NCBI RefSeq assembly: GCF_009827595.1
Contig: NZ_WTYT01000005.1
Location: forward strand, 1-64,000
DNA from: Altericroceibacterium endophyticum
GTDB lineage: Bacteria > Pseudomonadota > Alphaproteobacteria > Sphingomonadales > Sphingomonadaceae
DNA: 64,000 nt
Reading direction: 5' to 3'
Shown here: piece by piece, positions 55,197-64,000 of the stretch
How positions within the stretch are numbered: position 1 is the first letter of the stretch
Layout of the letters: every line of letters begins with the position of its first letter
The notes under the pieces: generated by a model
What the model was told of the DNA's origin: nothing
What the model saw: the letters and a program-made list of their open reading frames with translations, nothing else
Databases searched by the model: none
Program-made: the position numbers and the translations under genes

Positions 55197-55676
55197 ATGC
55201 AGGCAGGCGCGGTGTCGCGCATTCAGTCTGCGCCCAGCCGCCGTAGCAACACATCGTGATCCGCAAAAAGTCCGCGCCGCCAGATGCGGGTCCTCTGGCA
55301 TTTACCGACTGTATTACAGTGACTTATTCGCTTGTGCCAATTAACCATTGCAGTCCGGAACAGGCAGCTGATTTCTGAGTTCCATTGCGAGATCACACAC
55401 AGGCGCAGGTTAACGAACTTTTACGTATTTTCCCCTATGATAGCGATGTCGGAATAGCGAACCGAATAATCAGGTCGTCCCTCGCAACGCATTTTATGGG
55501 GCCAAAACTTTGTTTCGAAAGAAGGACTGACAGAGATGGCCTCACACATGCAGCGCTCGCGGCGCTCCCGAAATGCGTTGCTGGAAAATAGAGACACCTC
55601 CATTTCGCTGCGCTGATCCGGTCCCCTGAAACACAGGGTCGCAAAGAAAATACAAGTATATTCAGGAGATTGATGG
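55197..55676. other. Intergenic region before the response regulator
   Basis: 480 bases without a supported gene. The stretch 55320-55480 is AT-richer and may hold the promoter. A small hairpin, CCCTG-AAACA-CAGGG, lies at 55624-55638 in the presumed leader. Short frames in this region have no family resemblance. Confidence 0.5.
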
Positions 55677-56069
55677 ATGGCACGCATCCTCTACGCCGAA
55701 GACGACGAGATTGTGGGGGAGATCGTGTCCGATGCCCTGATGGATGCTGGCCATGCTGTTGGCTGGTTGAAAGATGGCGATTCAGCACTCGAAGCCATCA
55801 AGGCGCGCACCCCGGATTTGGTGATTCTGGATTATGAAATGCCGGGATTGAGCGGGGTGCAGGTCTTGCGGGCCATGCGGTCCGATTCTGACCTGGCCAT
55901 GATCCCGGTGCTGATGCTGACCGCACATTCCGGCGATGCCGATCAGAATATCGCATTTTATGAAGGGGCCGATGATTATATCACCAAGCCCTTCAAACCG
56001 CGCGAGCTGATCGACCGGGCCGAATGGCTGATCGACGGCAATATCAAACGGGCAAAGCCAAAGCCCTGA
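55677..56069 (+). CDS. Single-domain response regulator
   Basis: A 130-residue stand-alone receiver of the CheY/DivK type. The acidic pocket EDDE is near residue 8, with an acceptor Asp in LVILDYEMPG near residue 52, a Thr in MLTAHSG near 81 and a Lys in ITKPFKP near 103. There is no output domain. It has AGGAG at 55664. It could act as a phosphate shuttle for a kinase elsewhere, including the hybrid kinase with an HPt at 1870, but nothing in the neighbourhood fixes its partner. Confidence 0.92.
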   Translation: MARILYAEDDEIVGEIVSDALMDAGHAVGWLKDGDSALEAIKARTPDLVILDYEMPGLSGVQVLRAMRSDSDLAMIPVLMLTAHSGDADQNIAFYEGADDYITKPFKPRELIDRAEWLIDGNIKRAKPKP

Positions 56070-56125
56070 CTGTCCTATGGTACCGCCGGGCCAATGTTAC
56101 CGGCGGTACAGGCGGGGAAGCGCGA

Positions 56126-56593
56126 TCAGCCGCGCCCCCGGTAACTCTGGACCCCTTGATCGGGCACCCACAGACCTGCGGGCGGCGCATCGCTCTGCCA
56201 GAACACGTCAATCGGTATGCCGCCGCGCGGATACCAATATCCGCCAATGCGCAGCCAAGCAGGCTTCATTTCATCAAACAGACGCTGGCCGATTCCGACC
56301 GTCACATCCTCGTGAAAACCGGCATGATTGCGGAAAGAGCCGAGAAAAAGCTTCAGGCTCTTGGATTCCACTATGCTGTCACCGGGGGCATAATCGATCA
56401 CCAGATGGGCAAAGTCGGGTTGTCCGGTCACCGGGCAGAGCGAGGTGAATTCAGGCGCGGCAAAACGCACCAGATAAAGGCTGCCCTTGCGCGGATTGGG
56501 TACATAATCGAGCACGGCCTCATCCGGCGATGCGGGCAACGCGCTCGCTTGTCCGAGATGAAGCGGCTGGGGTGAAGTGTCATCCTTGGTCAT
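56126..56593 (-). CDS. queF: NADPH-dependent preQ0 reductase
   Basis: Reduces 7-cyano-7-deazaguanine (preQ0) to preQ1 in queuosine tRNA modification; 155 residues, the short single-domain (YkvM-type) form. Nucleophile Cys 53 lies in [14 protein letters not shown], and the binding block [21 protein letters not shown] contains the conserved glutamate and histidine. The ATG at 56593 gives a normal N-terminus. It is a lone gene on the minus strand. Confidence 0.96.
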   Translation of the reverse strand: MTKDDTSPQPLHLGQASALPASPDEAVLDYVPNPRKGSLYLVRFAAPEFTSLCPVTGQPDFAHLVIDYAPGDSIVESKSLKLFLGSFRNHAGFHEDVTVGIGQRLFDEMKPAWLRIGGYWYPRGGIPIDVFWQSDAPPAGLWVPDQGVQSYRGRG

Positions 56594-56706
56594 GCGCCCG
56601 CAATGCCCTGATCAGGCGCTGCGCACAAGTCAGCGAATTGACGCGCGCAATTCAGCCGCTATTCAGCGCCATCCGCGCCTTTCGCGCGGAGAAATTGATC
56701 GGCATC

Positions 56707-58083
56707 ATGAATTTTCGTTTCCATATCCTCCCGGCCATCGCCCTGTTTGCCGCTTTTCCCGCTTCCGCGAATCCGGGTTCGGTAACCGAATTCCGTCTCC
56801 CCCCGGATACGGCGGGAAATCCTGAGATTCAGGGGCCGATCGTGGAAGACGTACCGGCCCCGCGCGTTACCGGTCCCGATGCATCGCCCAGTCCGGCGCC
56901 CACACAATCACCCATTGCGACGCCCACGCCTGCCCCGAGCGCAGCACCGACTTCAAAGCCTTCAGCGGCTCCGACATCTCAGCCGAGCACGGCGGCCACC
57001 TCTTCCCCGCGTACAGCCTCCAGCCCTGCCCCAAGCCCCACGCAGAGCCGGACGCCATCACCTGCGCCCACCCCTGCCGCAGACAGCGCGGCGCCAGCGC
57101 CGGAGCAGGATAGCGATGACGCGTCATCGTCCAGCCTTGCAGATAATTCTGCCCAGCCTGACAGCGACGCGCCGGCGGCGGATATATCCACTTCGGCTGC
57201 GCCCGCTGGTCCTGTCGTGGCAGACCCGACCGATGACGCCGCCGACCAATCGCAGAAAGCCGGCGATAACGGCGCGATTCCGTTCTGGTGGATAATAGTG
57301 GGGCTAGGCGGTCTGGCGGTGATTCTGCTCGCTTTCTGGGCCTGGAAGAGGCGCAATCGGCAATTGGCCCTGCCCGCACCGGTGCAGGACGAAGAGCCCC
57401 CGATCCCGTTCCGCTTCAAGGACACCGAAGGCAGCGCGAAGCAGGGCATGGCTCCTGAGAAGAATCAGGACGCCGCCACGGCGCAGACGCCCACGGCAAC
57501 ACCCGGCGCCAAAACGGCTCCTGCCGCGAAGCCTGCCGCAAAGGCTGCACCCGCCGCTATGCCGAACGCCGCAGCGACGGCAGAAGACGAAGAGGATGCA
57601 GCCGAAACCACACTTCGTCTGGCTTTTGAACCGCTGCGCTTCAGCCTGACGCTGATCAATGCCACGCTCAATTACCGGCTTTTGCTGAGCAACAGCGGTG
57701 ATGAGAGATTGACCGATCTCGTCGTGCAGGCTGACATGATATCGGCCCATGCCTCGCTGTCGCAGGAACAGCAGCTGGCCTCCCCCCATGCCGCTTTGCC
57801 GGAGCAGGAGCGGATTGCCCGCCTCGCGCCCGGCCAAAGCCATGTCATGACCGGCAGCTTCCGCCTGCCGCTGCCCAGCATTCGCCCCATCAGGCAAGGT
57901 GACGCCGCCATGCTGCTGCTGCTCGCCCGCTTCAGGATCGTGGCAGAGCAGCTTGAGACGCCGGTGATCCAAACCTCCGTCATCGGCCAGCTCTCGCCGC
58001 GTCCCGGTAGCGGATTGCTCCCAATCCGGCTCGATCGCGGGCCGCATAATGTGACGGAACTTGCACAGCGGACTTTTCGGTAA
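56707..58083 (+). CDS. Membrane protein with long Pro/Ala/Ser/Thr-rich stalk
   Basis: A 458-residue protein: signal peptide (about 1-21), a 150-residue low-complexity stretch rich in Pro, Ala, Ser and Thr, one membrane helix (about 206-228, WWIIVGLGGLAVILLAFWAW), a second Ala/Pro/Lys-rich stretch, and a compact C-terminal domain (about 310-455) with beta-strand character (RLAFEPLRFSLTLINATLNYRLLLSNSG). The stalk would lie in the periplasm and the folded domain in the cytoplasm. ATG 56707 is chosen because the signal peptide begins there. I know no name for the family. Confidence 0.7.
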   Translation: MNFRFHILPAIALFAAFPASANPGSVTEFRLPPDTAGNPEIQGPIVEDVPAPRVTGPDASPSPAPTQSPIATPTPAPSAAPTSKPSAAPTSQPSTAATSSPRTASSPAPSPTQSRTPSPAPTPAADSAAPAPEQDSDDASSSSLADNSAQPDSDAPAADISTSAAPAGPVVADPTDDAADQSQKAGDNGAIPFWWIIVGLGGLAVILLAFWAWKRRNRQLALPAPVQDEEPPIPFRFKDTEGSAKQGMAPEKNQDAATAQTPTATPGAKTAPAAKPAAKAAPAAMPNAAATAEDEEDAAETTLRLAFEPLRFSLTLINATLNYRLLLSNSGDERLTDLVVQADMISAHASLSQEQQLASPHAALPEQERIARLAPGQSHVMTGSFRLPLPSIRPIRQGDAAMLLLLARFRIVAEQLETPVIQTSVIGQLSPRPGSGLLPIRLDRGPHNVTELAQRTFR

Positions 58084-58136
58084 AGCAGGCGCACACAGGT
58101 CTCGACCTGCAACGCCCGGCGGGGTATCCCTGCCCT

Positions 58137-58997
58137 ATGGACAGTCTCGTTTCTACCCAGTGGCTCGCAGCCACTCACCCCGCCCCCGATCTTTGCGTGC
58201 TGGATGCTTCCAGCCACTTGCCCATGGCAGGGCGCGATGCGGGGGCCGAATTTGCCGATGCGCATATTCCCGGCGCGCGGTTTCTGGATCTGACCACGCT
58301 GATCGATACGGACAGCACCGTCCCGGCGGCTCTGCCAACAGCGGAGCAATTCGCCCGGCGGTTGCAGGATCTGGGCATTGATCCAGAAATGCGGATCGTC
58401 TTCTATGACGATAGCGAGGTAAAAACCTCGGCGCGCGCATGGTTCATCTTTCGCCTCTATGGTTTGAAAAACCTCGCCATTCTGGATGGCGGACTGGCCA
58501 AATGGCGGGCAGAGGGACAACCGCTGGAAAGCGGCGCGCATCAGGCTCAAGCCCCGGCGACCGAGCCCGAACAGCGCGCTTTTGCGGCCCAGACCGGTCA
58601 GCTGCGCGACAAAGCGGACATGCTGGCCAATTGCTCAAGCGCGCGTGAACAAGTGCTCGACGCGCGTGATGCGGGCCGTTTTGCCGGAGAGATACCCGAT
58701 TTCCGCCCCAACGTGCCCAGCGGCCATATCCCCGGTTCACGCAACCTGCCCTTCACCGCGCTGTTTCACACTGATGGTACGTTCAAATCACCGGGCGCGA
58801 TGCGCGCGGAATTTGTCGCAGCCGGAATTGATCCCGATGCGCCGCTGATCACCACCTGCGGCGGCGGCGTGACGGCGGCCGTGCTGCTGTTCGCGGCCCA
58901 GCTGTTCGGCAAGCAGGATGTCGCGCTCTATGATGGCAGCTGGAGCGAATGGGCCGTTGATCCCGCAACGCCCAAGGCGACCGGAGCCGCATCTTGA
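58137..58997 (+). CDS. sseA: Thiosulfate/3-mercaptopyruvate sulfurtransferase
   Basis: A 286-residue tandem rhodanese. The N-terminal inactive rhodanese has the DAHIPGARFLDL pattern. The C-terminal active one has persulfide-forming Cys 241 in CGGGVTA, the loop typical of mercaptopyruvate sulfurtransferases. It moves sulfane sulfur to cyanide, thiols or proteins. It overlaps the next gene by TTGA, and heads the sulfur-metabolism run that ends with sulfite reductase. Confidence 0.94.
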   Translation: MDSLVSTQWLAATHPAPDLCVLDASSHLPMAGRDAGAEFADAHIPGARFLDLTTLIDTDSTVPAALPTAEQFARRLQDLGIDPEMRIVFYDDSEVKTSARAWFIFRLYGLKNLAILDGGLAKWRAEGQPLESGAHQAQAPATEPEQRAFAAQTGQLRDKADMLANCSSAREQVLDARDAGRFAGEIPDFRPNVPSGHIPGSRNLPFTALFHTDGTFKSPGAMRAEFVAAGIDPDAPLITTCGGGVTAAVLLFAAQLFGKQDVALYDGSWSEWAVDPATPKATGAAS

Positions 58998-60199
58998 GCG
59001 CGCCGGGAAAAGGCGGCAATGCAACCCGCGCAGTCAATGCCGGACGGCGCGAGGAATGGACCGGCAAAGTGGTCAATCCGCCCATCTGGCGCGGCAGCAC
59101 GCATCTCTATGAAACCAGCGCGGAACTGAAGCGCGGCCACCCGAATGAGGATGGCTATTTCCACTATGGACGGCGCGGCTCCCCGACCCAGTGGTCGCTG
59201 GCAGAGGCGCTGACCGAACTGGAACCGGGGGCCTGCGGCACCTTGCTCTATCCCAGCGGCGTTGCCGCCATATCGGGCGCTTTGCTGGGCGTTTTGAAGC
59301 AGGGTGATGTCCTGCTGATGACCGACAATGCCTATGATCCCAGCCGCATGATGACGCACAGCCTGCTGAGCGATTTCGGCATTGAAACGCGGTTCTTCGA
59401 TCCGCTCGATCTGGAAGGATTTGCCGGCCATTTCTGCGATCGGACAAAGGCGGTTCTGCTGGAGGCCCCCGGCAGCCTGACGATGGAAATTTCCGACATC
59501 CCCGCGCTGACCACCATCGCCCGCGAAAAGGGCGCGCTCAGTCTGATCGACAATACCTGGGCCAGCCCGCTTGGTCTGCCTGCGCTGGAGCGTGGCTGCG
59601 ATATTGCGATCATGTCGCTGACCAAGCATGTGGGTGGCCATTCCGATGTCATGATGGGGTCGGTCGCCTGCCGCGACACGCAGCTCTACACCCATCTGCG
59701 CCAGAAGGCACAGGCGCTGGGCATTGTCGTGTCTCCCGATGATGCAGCGCTGGCTCTGCGCGGTTTGCGCACGATGCCGCTGCGTCTGAAACACACCGCG
59801 GCCAGCGCGGTAAAACTGGCGGAGTGGCTCTCCAAACGGCCAGAGGTGGCGCATGTGTTGTGCCCGATGCTCCCCGGCGCGCCCGGCCATGATCTGTGGC
59901 AGCGCGACTTTACCGGCGGCTGCGGCCTGTTCAGCATCCTGCTGAAAGATGCCGATATTGCCATGCAGTCCCGCTTCGTCGATGCCCTCGACCTGTTTGG
60001 CATCGGCTATAGCTGGGGCGGTTTCGAAAGCCTTGCGATTCCGTTTGAACCCTCCCGCGCCCGCAGCGCCACGTCCTGGCCGCCATCCGGCGTGCGCAGG
60101 GAAGACCGGCTGGGCGTGCGCCTTGCCATCGGCCTGGAAGACGCCGATGATCTGATTTTGGATTTGGAACAGGCTTTCAGACACATGACGAACACATGA
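58994..60199 (+). CDS. metC: Cystathionine beta-lyase (PLP-dependent)
   Basis: A 401-residue Cys/Met-metabolism PLP enzyme cleaving cystathionine to homocysteine, pyruvate and ammonia. The PLP lysine is Lys 211 in SLTKHVGGHSD. Other family blocks are YPSGVAAISGALLGVLKQGD, LIDNTWASPLGLPALERGCDI and the late FGIGYSWGGFESL, a form found in MetC rather than MetB. The only start fitting the family is TTG 58994, overlapping the sseA stop. Confidence 0.93.
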   Translation: MSAPGKGGNATRAVNAGRREEWTGKVVNPPIWRGSTHLYETSAELKRGHPNEDGYFHYGRRGSPTQWSLAEALTELEPGACGTLLYPSGVAAISGALLGVLKQGDVLLMTDNAYDPSRMMTHSLLSDFGIETRFFDPLDLEGFAGHFCDRTKAVLLEAPGSLTMEISDIPALTTIAREKGALSLIDNTWASPLGLPALERGCDIAIMSLTKHVGGHSDVMMGSVACRDTQLYTHLRQKAQALGIVVSPDDAALALRGLRTMPLRLKHTAASAVKLAEWLSKRPEVAHVLCPMLPGAPGHDLWQRDFTGGCGLFSILLKDADIAMQSRFVDALDLFGIGYSWGGFESLAIPFEPSRARSATSWPPSGVRREDRLGVRLAIGLEDADDLILDLEQAFRHMTNT

Positions 60200-61323
60200 T
60201 CCTGGACATGCTGACCAGTTCGACGACCGGCAATCCCATGGTCGATGAGCTGATGCCGATGGTCGAACCTTCCGCCAGCCCCAGCGCAGCGGCTTCAGCC
60301 ATTCCGACCTCTGTGCCCACGCCCGAAGCATCGGGGCAGGAGGCTGTTCAAGCGGCAGACAGCATCAAGAATGCCATCAGTCAGCATAGTCTTACGATTG
60401 GTGATTTGATCAACAAGCTGGACGCTATCGGCTTTACGGTCGGGACCACGCGCGTTTCGGTCTGGGGCGCGCTGCTCGTGCTGCTGGTGATTGCGGCCGT
60501 GATCGTCTTTGCCCGCATTGGCAGCATGGCCGCCCATTCCATGTTCAAACGCTTCACCCGCCTCGGCGCGGCCCAGCAATTGCTGGGGGAAAAACTGCTG
60601 ACGCTGGTGGTCTGGGCGGTAGCGATCCTGATCGGCATCGATGTGCTGGGGATCAATCTCACCGCGCTCACAGTGTTTTCCGGCGCCTTCGGCCTCGCCA
60701 TCGGTTTCGGCCTGCAGAAAACATTCGGTAATCTGATTGCCGGGATCATTCTGCTGATGGACCGTTCCATCAAGCCGGGGGATGTGATCGCGGTCAGCGA
60801 CCAGGCGGGCAACTCCACCTTCGGACAAATCCGCAAGATCGGCATTCGGGCGGTGTCCGTCACCACGCGCGACCGGCGGGAATATCTGATCCCGAACGAA
60901 CAGCTGATGATCAATCAGGTGGAAAACTGGTCCTATTCCAGCAAGACGGTGCGTATTCAGGTGCCGGTCGGCGTATCCTATCAATGCGATATCAAACTGG
61001 CCGAAGAATTGATGCTGGAAGCGGCCAAGTCCGCCAAGCGCGTGCTCGATTCCCCGCCCCCGACCGTCTGGCTGGATGGCTATGGCAATTCCTCGGTCGA
61101 TTTCGTCATTCAATGCTGGATCAGCGACCCGGAAGAAGGCGTCGGCAATGTCCGGTCCGAAGTGCTGAAAAACCTGTGGTGGCAGTTTCAGGAAAAGGGA
61201 ATCGAAATTCCCTTCCCGCAGCGCGATGTCAATTTGCGCGGCAATGAACAGTTTGAACAGCTTATTGCCGCCATTTCTCAGCGTATGGATGATCGCGGAA
61301 AGCCGGATAAAGCGAGCGAGTAA
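60196..61323 (+). CDS. MscS-family mechanosensitive channel
   Basis: A 375-residue inner-membrane channel relieving osmotic stress. After a low-complexity N-terminal stretch (to about 55) come membrane helices at about 90-112 and 130-152, then the pore helix region LTVFSGAFGLAIGFGLQKTFGNLIAGIILLMDRSIKPGD with the Gly/Ala packing pattern of MscS TM3. The soluble beta domain follows (VTTRDRREYLIPNEQLMINQVENWS). It overlaps the metC stop by ATGA, an unusual partner for a sulfur gene. Confidence 0.92.
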   Translation: MILDMLTSSTTGNPMVDELMPMVEPSASPSAAASAIPTSVPTPEASGQEAVQAADSIKNAISQHSLTIGDLINKLDAIGFTVGTTRVSVWGALLVLLVIAAVIVFARIGSMAAHSMFKRFTRLGAAQQLLGEKLLTLVVWAVAILIGIDVLGINLTALTVFSGAFGLAIGFGLQKTFGNLIAGIILLMDRSIKPGDVIAVSDQAGNSTFGQIRKIGIRAVSVTTRDRREYLIPNEQLMINQVENWSYSSKTVRIQVPVGVSYQCDIKLAEELMLEAAKSAKRVLDSPPPTVWLDGYGNSSVDFVIQCWISDPEEGVGNVRSEVLKNLWWQFQEKGIEIPFPQRDVNLRGNEQFEQLIAAISQRMDDRGKPDKASE

Positions 61324-61391
61324 AGTTCCGCTAACTGGCCGGAAAACCATTCTCGCTGGAAGGTGGTGCCCAACAGGGCCATCTCGGCCCC

Positions 61392-62153
61392 ATGAAAAAT
61401 ACCGGAACTGTCTATCTTGTGGGCGCAGGCCCCGGTGATCCCGATCTGCTGACCCTGCGCGCAGCCAGGCTGCTGATGTCAGCCAGGCTGATCGTGCATG
61501 ATGGCCTGGTCGATCCCTCGATCCTGGCGATGGCGCATCACGATGCGAAGCTGGTGTCCGTGGCCAAGCGCCGGTCCCACCACACGCTTCCGCAGGAAGA
61601 AATCAGCGCCTTGCTGGTGCGCGAAGCACAGGCCGGACGCGATGTCGTGCGGCTGAAAGGCGGCGACCCCTTCATCTTCGGACGCGGCGGGGAAGAGGCC
61701 GAATTTTGCCGTGCGCATGGCGTAGAGGTGGAAATCGTTCCGGGCATCAGCGCCGCGAACGGGGCCGCTGCTGCGGCGCAGATCCCGCTGACCCACCGCG
61801 ATCATGCCAGCATCGTCAGTTTCGTGGCGGGCCAGTGCAAGGGCCTGTCCGAACAGAACTGGGCCGGTCTGGCCGGCAAGGGCCGCACCCTGGTGATCTA
61901 TATGGGCGTAAAGACCGCCCCGGCGATCGCAGACAAGCTGATGGCCGATGGCCTGTCGCCCGATATGCCCATTGCCGTCATCGAAAATGGCGCGCGCCCT
62001 GAAATGCGCGTGCTGCGCAGCTCCCTCGCCGGTCTGCCGGACATGGTCGAGGCCAAAAAGGTCAAAAGCCCCGCTCTCATCGTGATCGGGGATGTAACTG
62101 CGCACCGTGAAGACGGAGCGCTCGCACAAATCGCGCTGGAGGCGCATCAATGA
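61392..62153 (+). CDS. cobA: Uroporphyrinogen-III C-methyltransferase
   Basis: SAM-dependent enzyme making precorrin-2 for siroheme, 253 residues, the normal length of the single-domain (CobA/SUMT) form. Seen: VYLVGAGPGDPDLLTLRA, VVRLKGGDPFIFGRGGEE (SAM site), VPGISAANGAAAAAQIPLTHR, and the late ENGARPEMRV. Siroheme is the cofactor of the sulfite reductase two genes down, so the context matches. Its stop overlaps the next ATG (ATGA). Confidence 0.96.
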   Translation: MKNTGTVYLVGAGPGDPDLLTLRAARLLMSARLIVHDGLVDPSILAMAHHDAKLVSVAKRRSHHTLPQEEISALLVREAQAGRDVVRLKGGDPFIFGRGGEEAEFCRAHGVEVEIVPGISAANGAAAAAQIPLTHRDHASIVSFVAGQCKGLSEQNWAGLAGKGRTLVIYMGVKTAPAIADKLMADGLSPDMPIAVIENGARPEMRVLRSSLAGLPDMVEAKKVKSPALIVIGDVTAHREDGALAQIALEAHQ

Positions 62154-62449
62154 AGATCCTGACGGGTAACAATCTGGAAACCGGCGCGGTCGTGTGGTGG
62201 GAAGGCAAAGGCTGGTCCCTCCATGTTGACGACGCGGTGGATGCCGGGGAGGAGTTCGAAACGCTCCTCGCCACCGAAGAAGCCGAACGCCGCGTTGTTG
62301 GCGCCTATGCGATTGACGCTGAACGACTGGATGATGGACGGGTCCGCCCGGCCCATATCAAGGACCGCGTGCGCGCTCTTGGCCCGACGGTCCGGCCCGA
62401 TCTTACCCTCAAGCCAAACGATCCAAACGCGATCGCAGAGGTGCTGTAA
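62150..62449 (+). CDS. DUF2849 protein
   Basis: A 99-residue small protein of the DUF2849 family, found almost only between cobA and the sulfite reductase gene in alphaproteobacteria. Typical start MKILTGNNLETGAVVWWEGKGW, with conserved acidic and tryptophan positions. Function unknown; the constant context suggests a role in sulfite reduction or siroheme insertion. Both ends overlap neighbours (ATGA and TAATG). Confidence 0.93.
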   Translation: MKILTGNNLETGAVVWWEGKGWSLHVDDAVDAGEEFETLLATEEAERRVVGAYAIDAERLDDGRVRPAHIKDRVRALGPTVRPDLTLKPNDPNAIAEVL

Positions 62450-64000
62450 TGTATAAGTATGACCAATATGATCAGGCCATGGTCGATGCCCGGGTCGAGG
62501 AATTTCGCGACCAGTGCCGCCGCCGGATGGAAGGCCATCTGACCGAAGACCAGTTCAAGCCGCTGCGGCTGATGAACGGGCTCTATCTCCAGCTGCATGC
62601 CTATATGCTGCGCGTCGCGGTGCCCTATGGCACGCTGAATGGCCAGCAGATGGATGCTCTGGCCGACATTGCCGATAAATATGACCGCGGTTACGGCCAT
62701 TTCACCACCCGCCAGAACATCCAGTATAACTGGATCAAGCTGGAGGATGCGGGCGACATTCTGGCCGATCTGGCCAAGGTGGAAATGCACGCCATCCAGA
62801 CCAGCGGCAATTGCATCCGCAATATCAGCGCCGATCACTTTGCCGGCGCCGCGGCGGATGAGCTGGTCGATCCCCGCCCCTATGCCGAATTGATGCGCCA
62901 GTGGTCGAGCTTCCACCCGGAATTCACCTATCTGCCGCGCAAGTTCAAAATCTGCGTGATTGGTGCTGACAAAGACCGCGCGGCGATGAAGCTGCACGAT
63001 ATCGGCATTCAGATCGTGAAGAATGACGAGGGTGAACTGGGCGCGCAATTCTATGTCGGTGGCGGCATGGGCCGCACGCCGATGATCGCCCCGATGATCC
63101 GCGAATTCGTGCCGCTCGATCAGCTGATCACTTATGCCGAAGCCTGCCTGCGTGTGTACAACCGCTATGGCCGGCGCGACAATAAGTACAAGGCGCGGAT
63201 CAAGATCCTGGTCCATGAACTGGGCAAGGAAGAATATACGCGTCAGGTCGAGGAAGAATTCCAGCACATGCTCGATCAGGGCATTGAACCGCCTTTTGCC
63301 GAGCTGGAACGCATTCGCCCCTATTTCGCCGATCCGGCCTTTGAAACCGGCCTGTCCGATGACATCGACCGCAGTGATCCCGATTTCGCCTTGTGGGTGG
63401 ATACCAACACCCATGCGCATAAGGCACCGGGCTATGTCAGCGCGGTTATCAGCCTGAAGCCGGTGGGCGGCATTCCGGGTGATGCCACGGCTGAGCAGAT
63501 GCACCTGATGGCCGATCTCGCGCGTGAATACAGCTTTGACGAATGCCGCGTGATGCACACGCAGAACATCGTTCTGCCGCATGTGAAGAAGGCGGATCTC
63601 TATGCCTTGTGGCAGAAGCTGGAAGCGGCCGGCCTCGGCACGGCGAATCTGGACCAGATCGGCGATATCATCGCCTGCCCCGGCCTTGATTATTGCAGCC
63701 TTGCCAATGCGCGCTCCATCCCCGTGGCGCAGAAAATCGCCCAGCGCTTCGAAGAAAAAGGCCAGAGCAATACGCTGGGCGAATTGAAGCTGAAGATTTC
63801 GGGCTGCATCAATGCCTGCGGCCACCACCATGCCGGCCATATCGGCATTCTGGGGGTCGATAAGAAGGGCAAGGAAAACTACCAGCTCCTGCTCGGCGGA
63901 TCGGAGGGTGAGGACACCTCGCTCGCCAAGATCACCGGCCCCGGCTTCGATGAAGACGGCATCGTGGACGCGGTGGAAAAAGCCACCGAAGTCTATCTCA
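62449..64000 (+). CDS. cysI: Assimilatory sulfite reductase hemoprotein (partial at window end)
   Basis: 517 codons are present and the frame is open at the window edge; the family is near 540-560, so about 95% is here. It reduces sulfite to sulfide with siroheme and a 4Fe-4S cluster. The N-terminal ferredoxin-like half has HFTTRQNIQYNWIKLEDAGDI. The cluster ligands are Cys 410-x5-Cys 416 and Cys 453-x3-Cys 457 (SGCINACGHHH). The start overlaps the DUF2849 stop as TAATG. Nitrite reductases are close relatives, but the cobA-DUF2849 context favours sulfite. Confidence 0.93.
   Translation, partial: MYKYDQYDQAMVDARVEEFRDQCRRRMEGHLTEDQFKPLRLMNGLYLQLHAYMLRVAVPYGTLNGQQMDALADIADKYDRGYGHFTTRQNIQYNWIKLEDAGDILADLAKVEMHAIQTSGNCIRNISADHFAGAAADELVDPRPYAELMRQWSSFHPEFTYLPRKFKICVIGADKDRAAMKLHDIGIQIVKNDEGELGAQFYVGGGMGRTPMIAPMIREFVPLDQLITYAEACLRVYNRYGRRDNKYKARIKILVHELGKEEYTRQVEEEFQHMLDQGIEPPFAELERIRPYFADPAFETGLSDDIDRSDPDFALWVDTNTHAHKAPGYVSAVISLKPVGGIPGDATAEQMHLMADLAREYSFDECRVMHTQNIVLPHVKKADLYALWQKLEAAGLGTANLDQIGDIIACPGLDYCSLANARSIPVAQKIAQRFEEKGQSNTLGELKLKISGCINACGHHHAGHIGILGVDKKGKENYQLLLGGSEGEDTSLAKITGPGFDEDGIVDAVEKATEVYL

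Noticed and set aside
54144-55301. Minus-strand frame of 385 codons
   Set aside because: Antisense to the glutaryl-CoA dehydrogenase-type gene.
58928-60331. Minus-strand frame of 467 codons
   Set aside because: Antisense to metC and neighbours; no recognisable protein.
61324-61391. SAM- or siroheme-related riboswitch before cobA
   Set aside because: Only 68 bases separate the genes, and I could not fold a known riboswitch core in them.
62305-63840. Minus-strand frame of 511 codons
   Set aside because: Antisense to cysI, whose motifs are intact; no family resemblance.

Overview
The window is GC-rich bacterial chromosome, about 60% GC by eye. Its gene families point to an alphaproteobacterium, most likely Sphingomonadales (Erythrobacteraceae/Sphingomonadaceae): a long TonB-dependent receptor, a compact assimilatory sulfite-reduction operon with a DUF2849 gene, QueF, and HerA-like and ABC-F ATPases. 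The taxonomic call is an inference. I saw no rRNA, tRNA, CRISPR array or intact transposase.

Layout. 1-3951: a gene-free stretch, then two overlapping sensor-kinase-like genes with divergent catalytic domains. 3945-16427: an exopolysaccharide (EPS) locus with a fused WecG/TagA-polyprenyl-phosphate sugar transferase, a Wzx-like flippase, three glycosyltransferases, a Wzy/ligase, a chain-length (Wzz/PCP) protein and a Wza-type export lipoprotein. It ends in an H-NOX nitric-oxide/oxygen sensor gene that overlaps a gene for a sigma54-dependent NtrC-type response regulator. Both divergent intergenic regions of the locus (5379-5671 and 14147-14412) carry outward-facing -24/-12 (sigma54) promoters. 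Between the promoters lie copies of a dyad TCGCA-N3-TGCGA. I read this as one self-contained circuit: the regulator binds the dyads, activates all four promoters including its own, and H-NOX feeds gas sensing into EPS production.

16467-27362: Lrp-type regulator divergent from alanine dehydrogenase, TonB receptor, MFS transporter, HerA-like ATPase, and a two-gene PepSY membrane system. Next comes a hypothetical gene that reads antisense into the PepSY gene, preceded by a frameshifted small ORF. 27699-36761: accessory region around uvrA. An AT-rich AvcD-type antiphage dCTP deaminase gene lies on one side. A Gabija-like pair (OLD/TOPRIM nuclease plus UvrD-like helicase) lies on the other. The uvrA 5' end is duplicated as a perfect 246-bp direct repeat exactly 1200 bp away.

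36955-42341: core genes (ABC-F ATPase, CDF metal exporter, DEAD-box helicase, YaiI family). 42445-45386: orphan accessory genes. 45388-49161: a second small surface-polysaccharide cluster (CDP-glycerol-type transferase, GT4, flippase). 49235-51769: a GAF-PAS-PAS-GGDEF-EAL protein with intact motifs. 52281-58083: aldehyde dehydrogenase, glutaryl-CoA-type dehydrogenase, single-domain response regulator, QueF and a membrane protein with a Pro/Ala-rich stalk. 58137-64000: a sulfur-metabolism run (sulfurtransferase, PLP lyase, MscS channel, siroheme methyltransferase, DUF2849, sulfite reductase cut by the window edge), mostly joined by 4-base overlaps.
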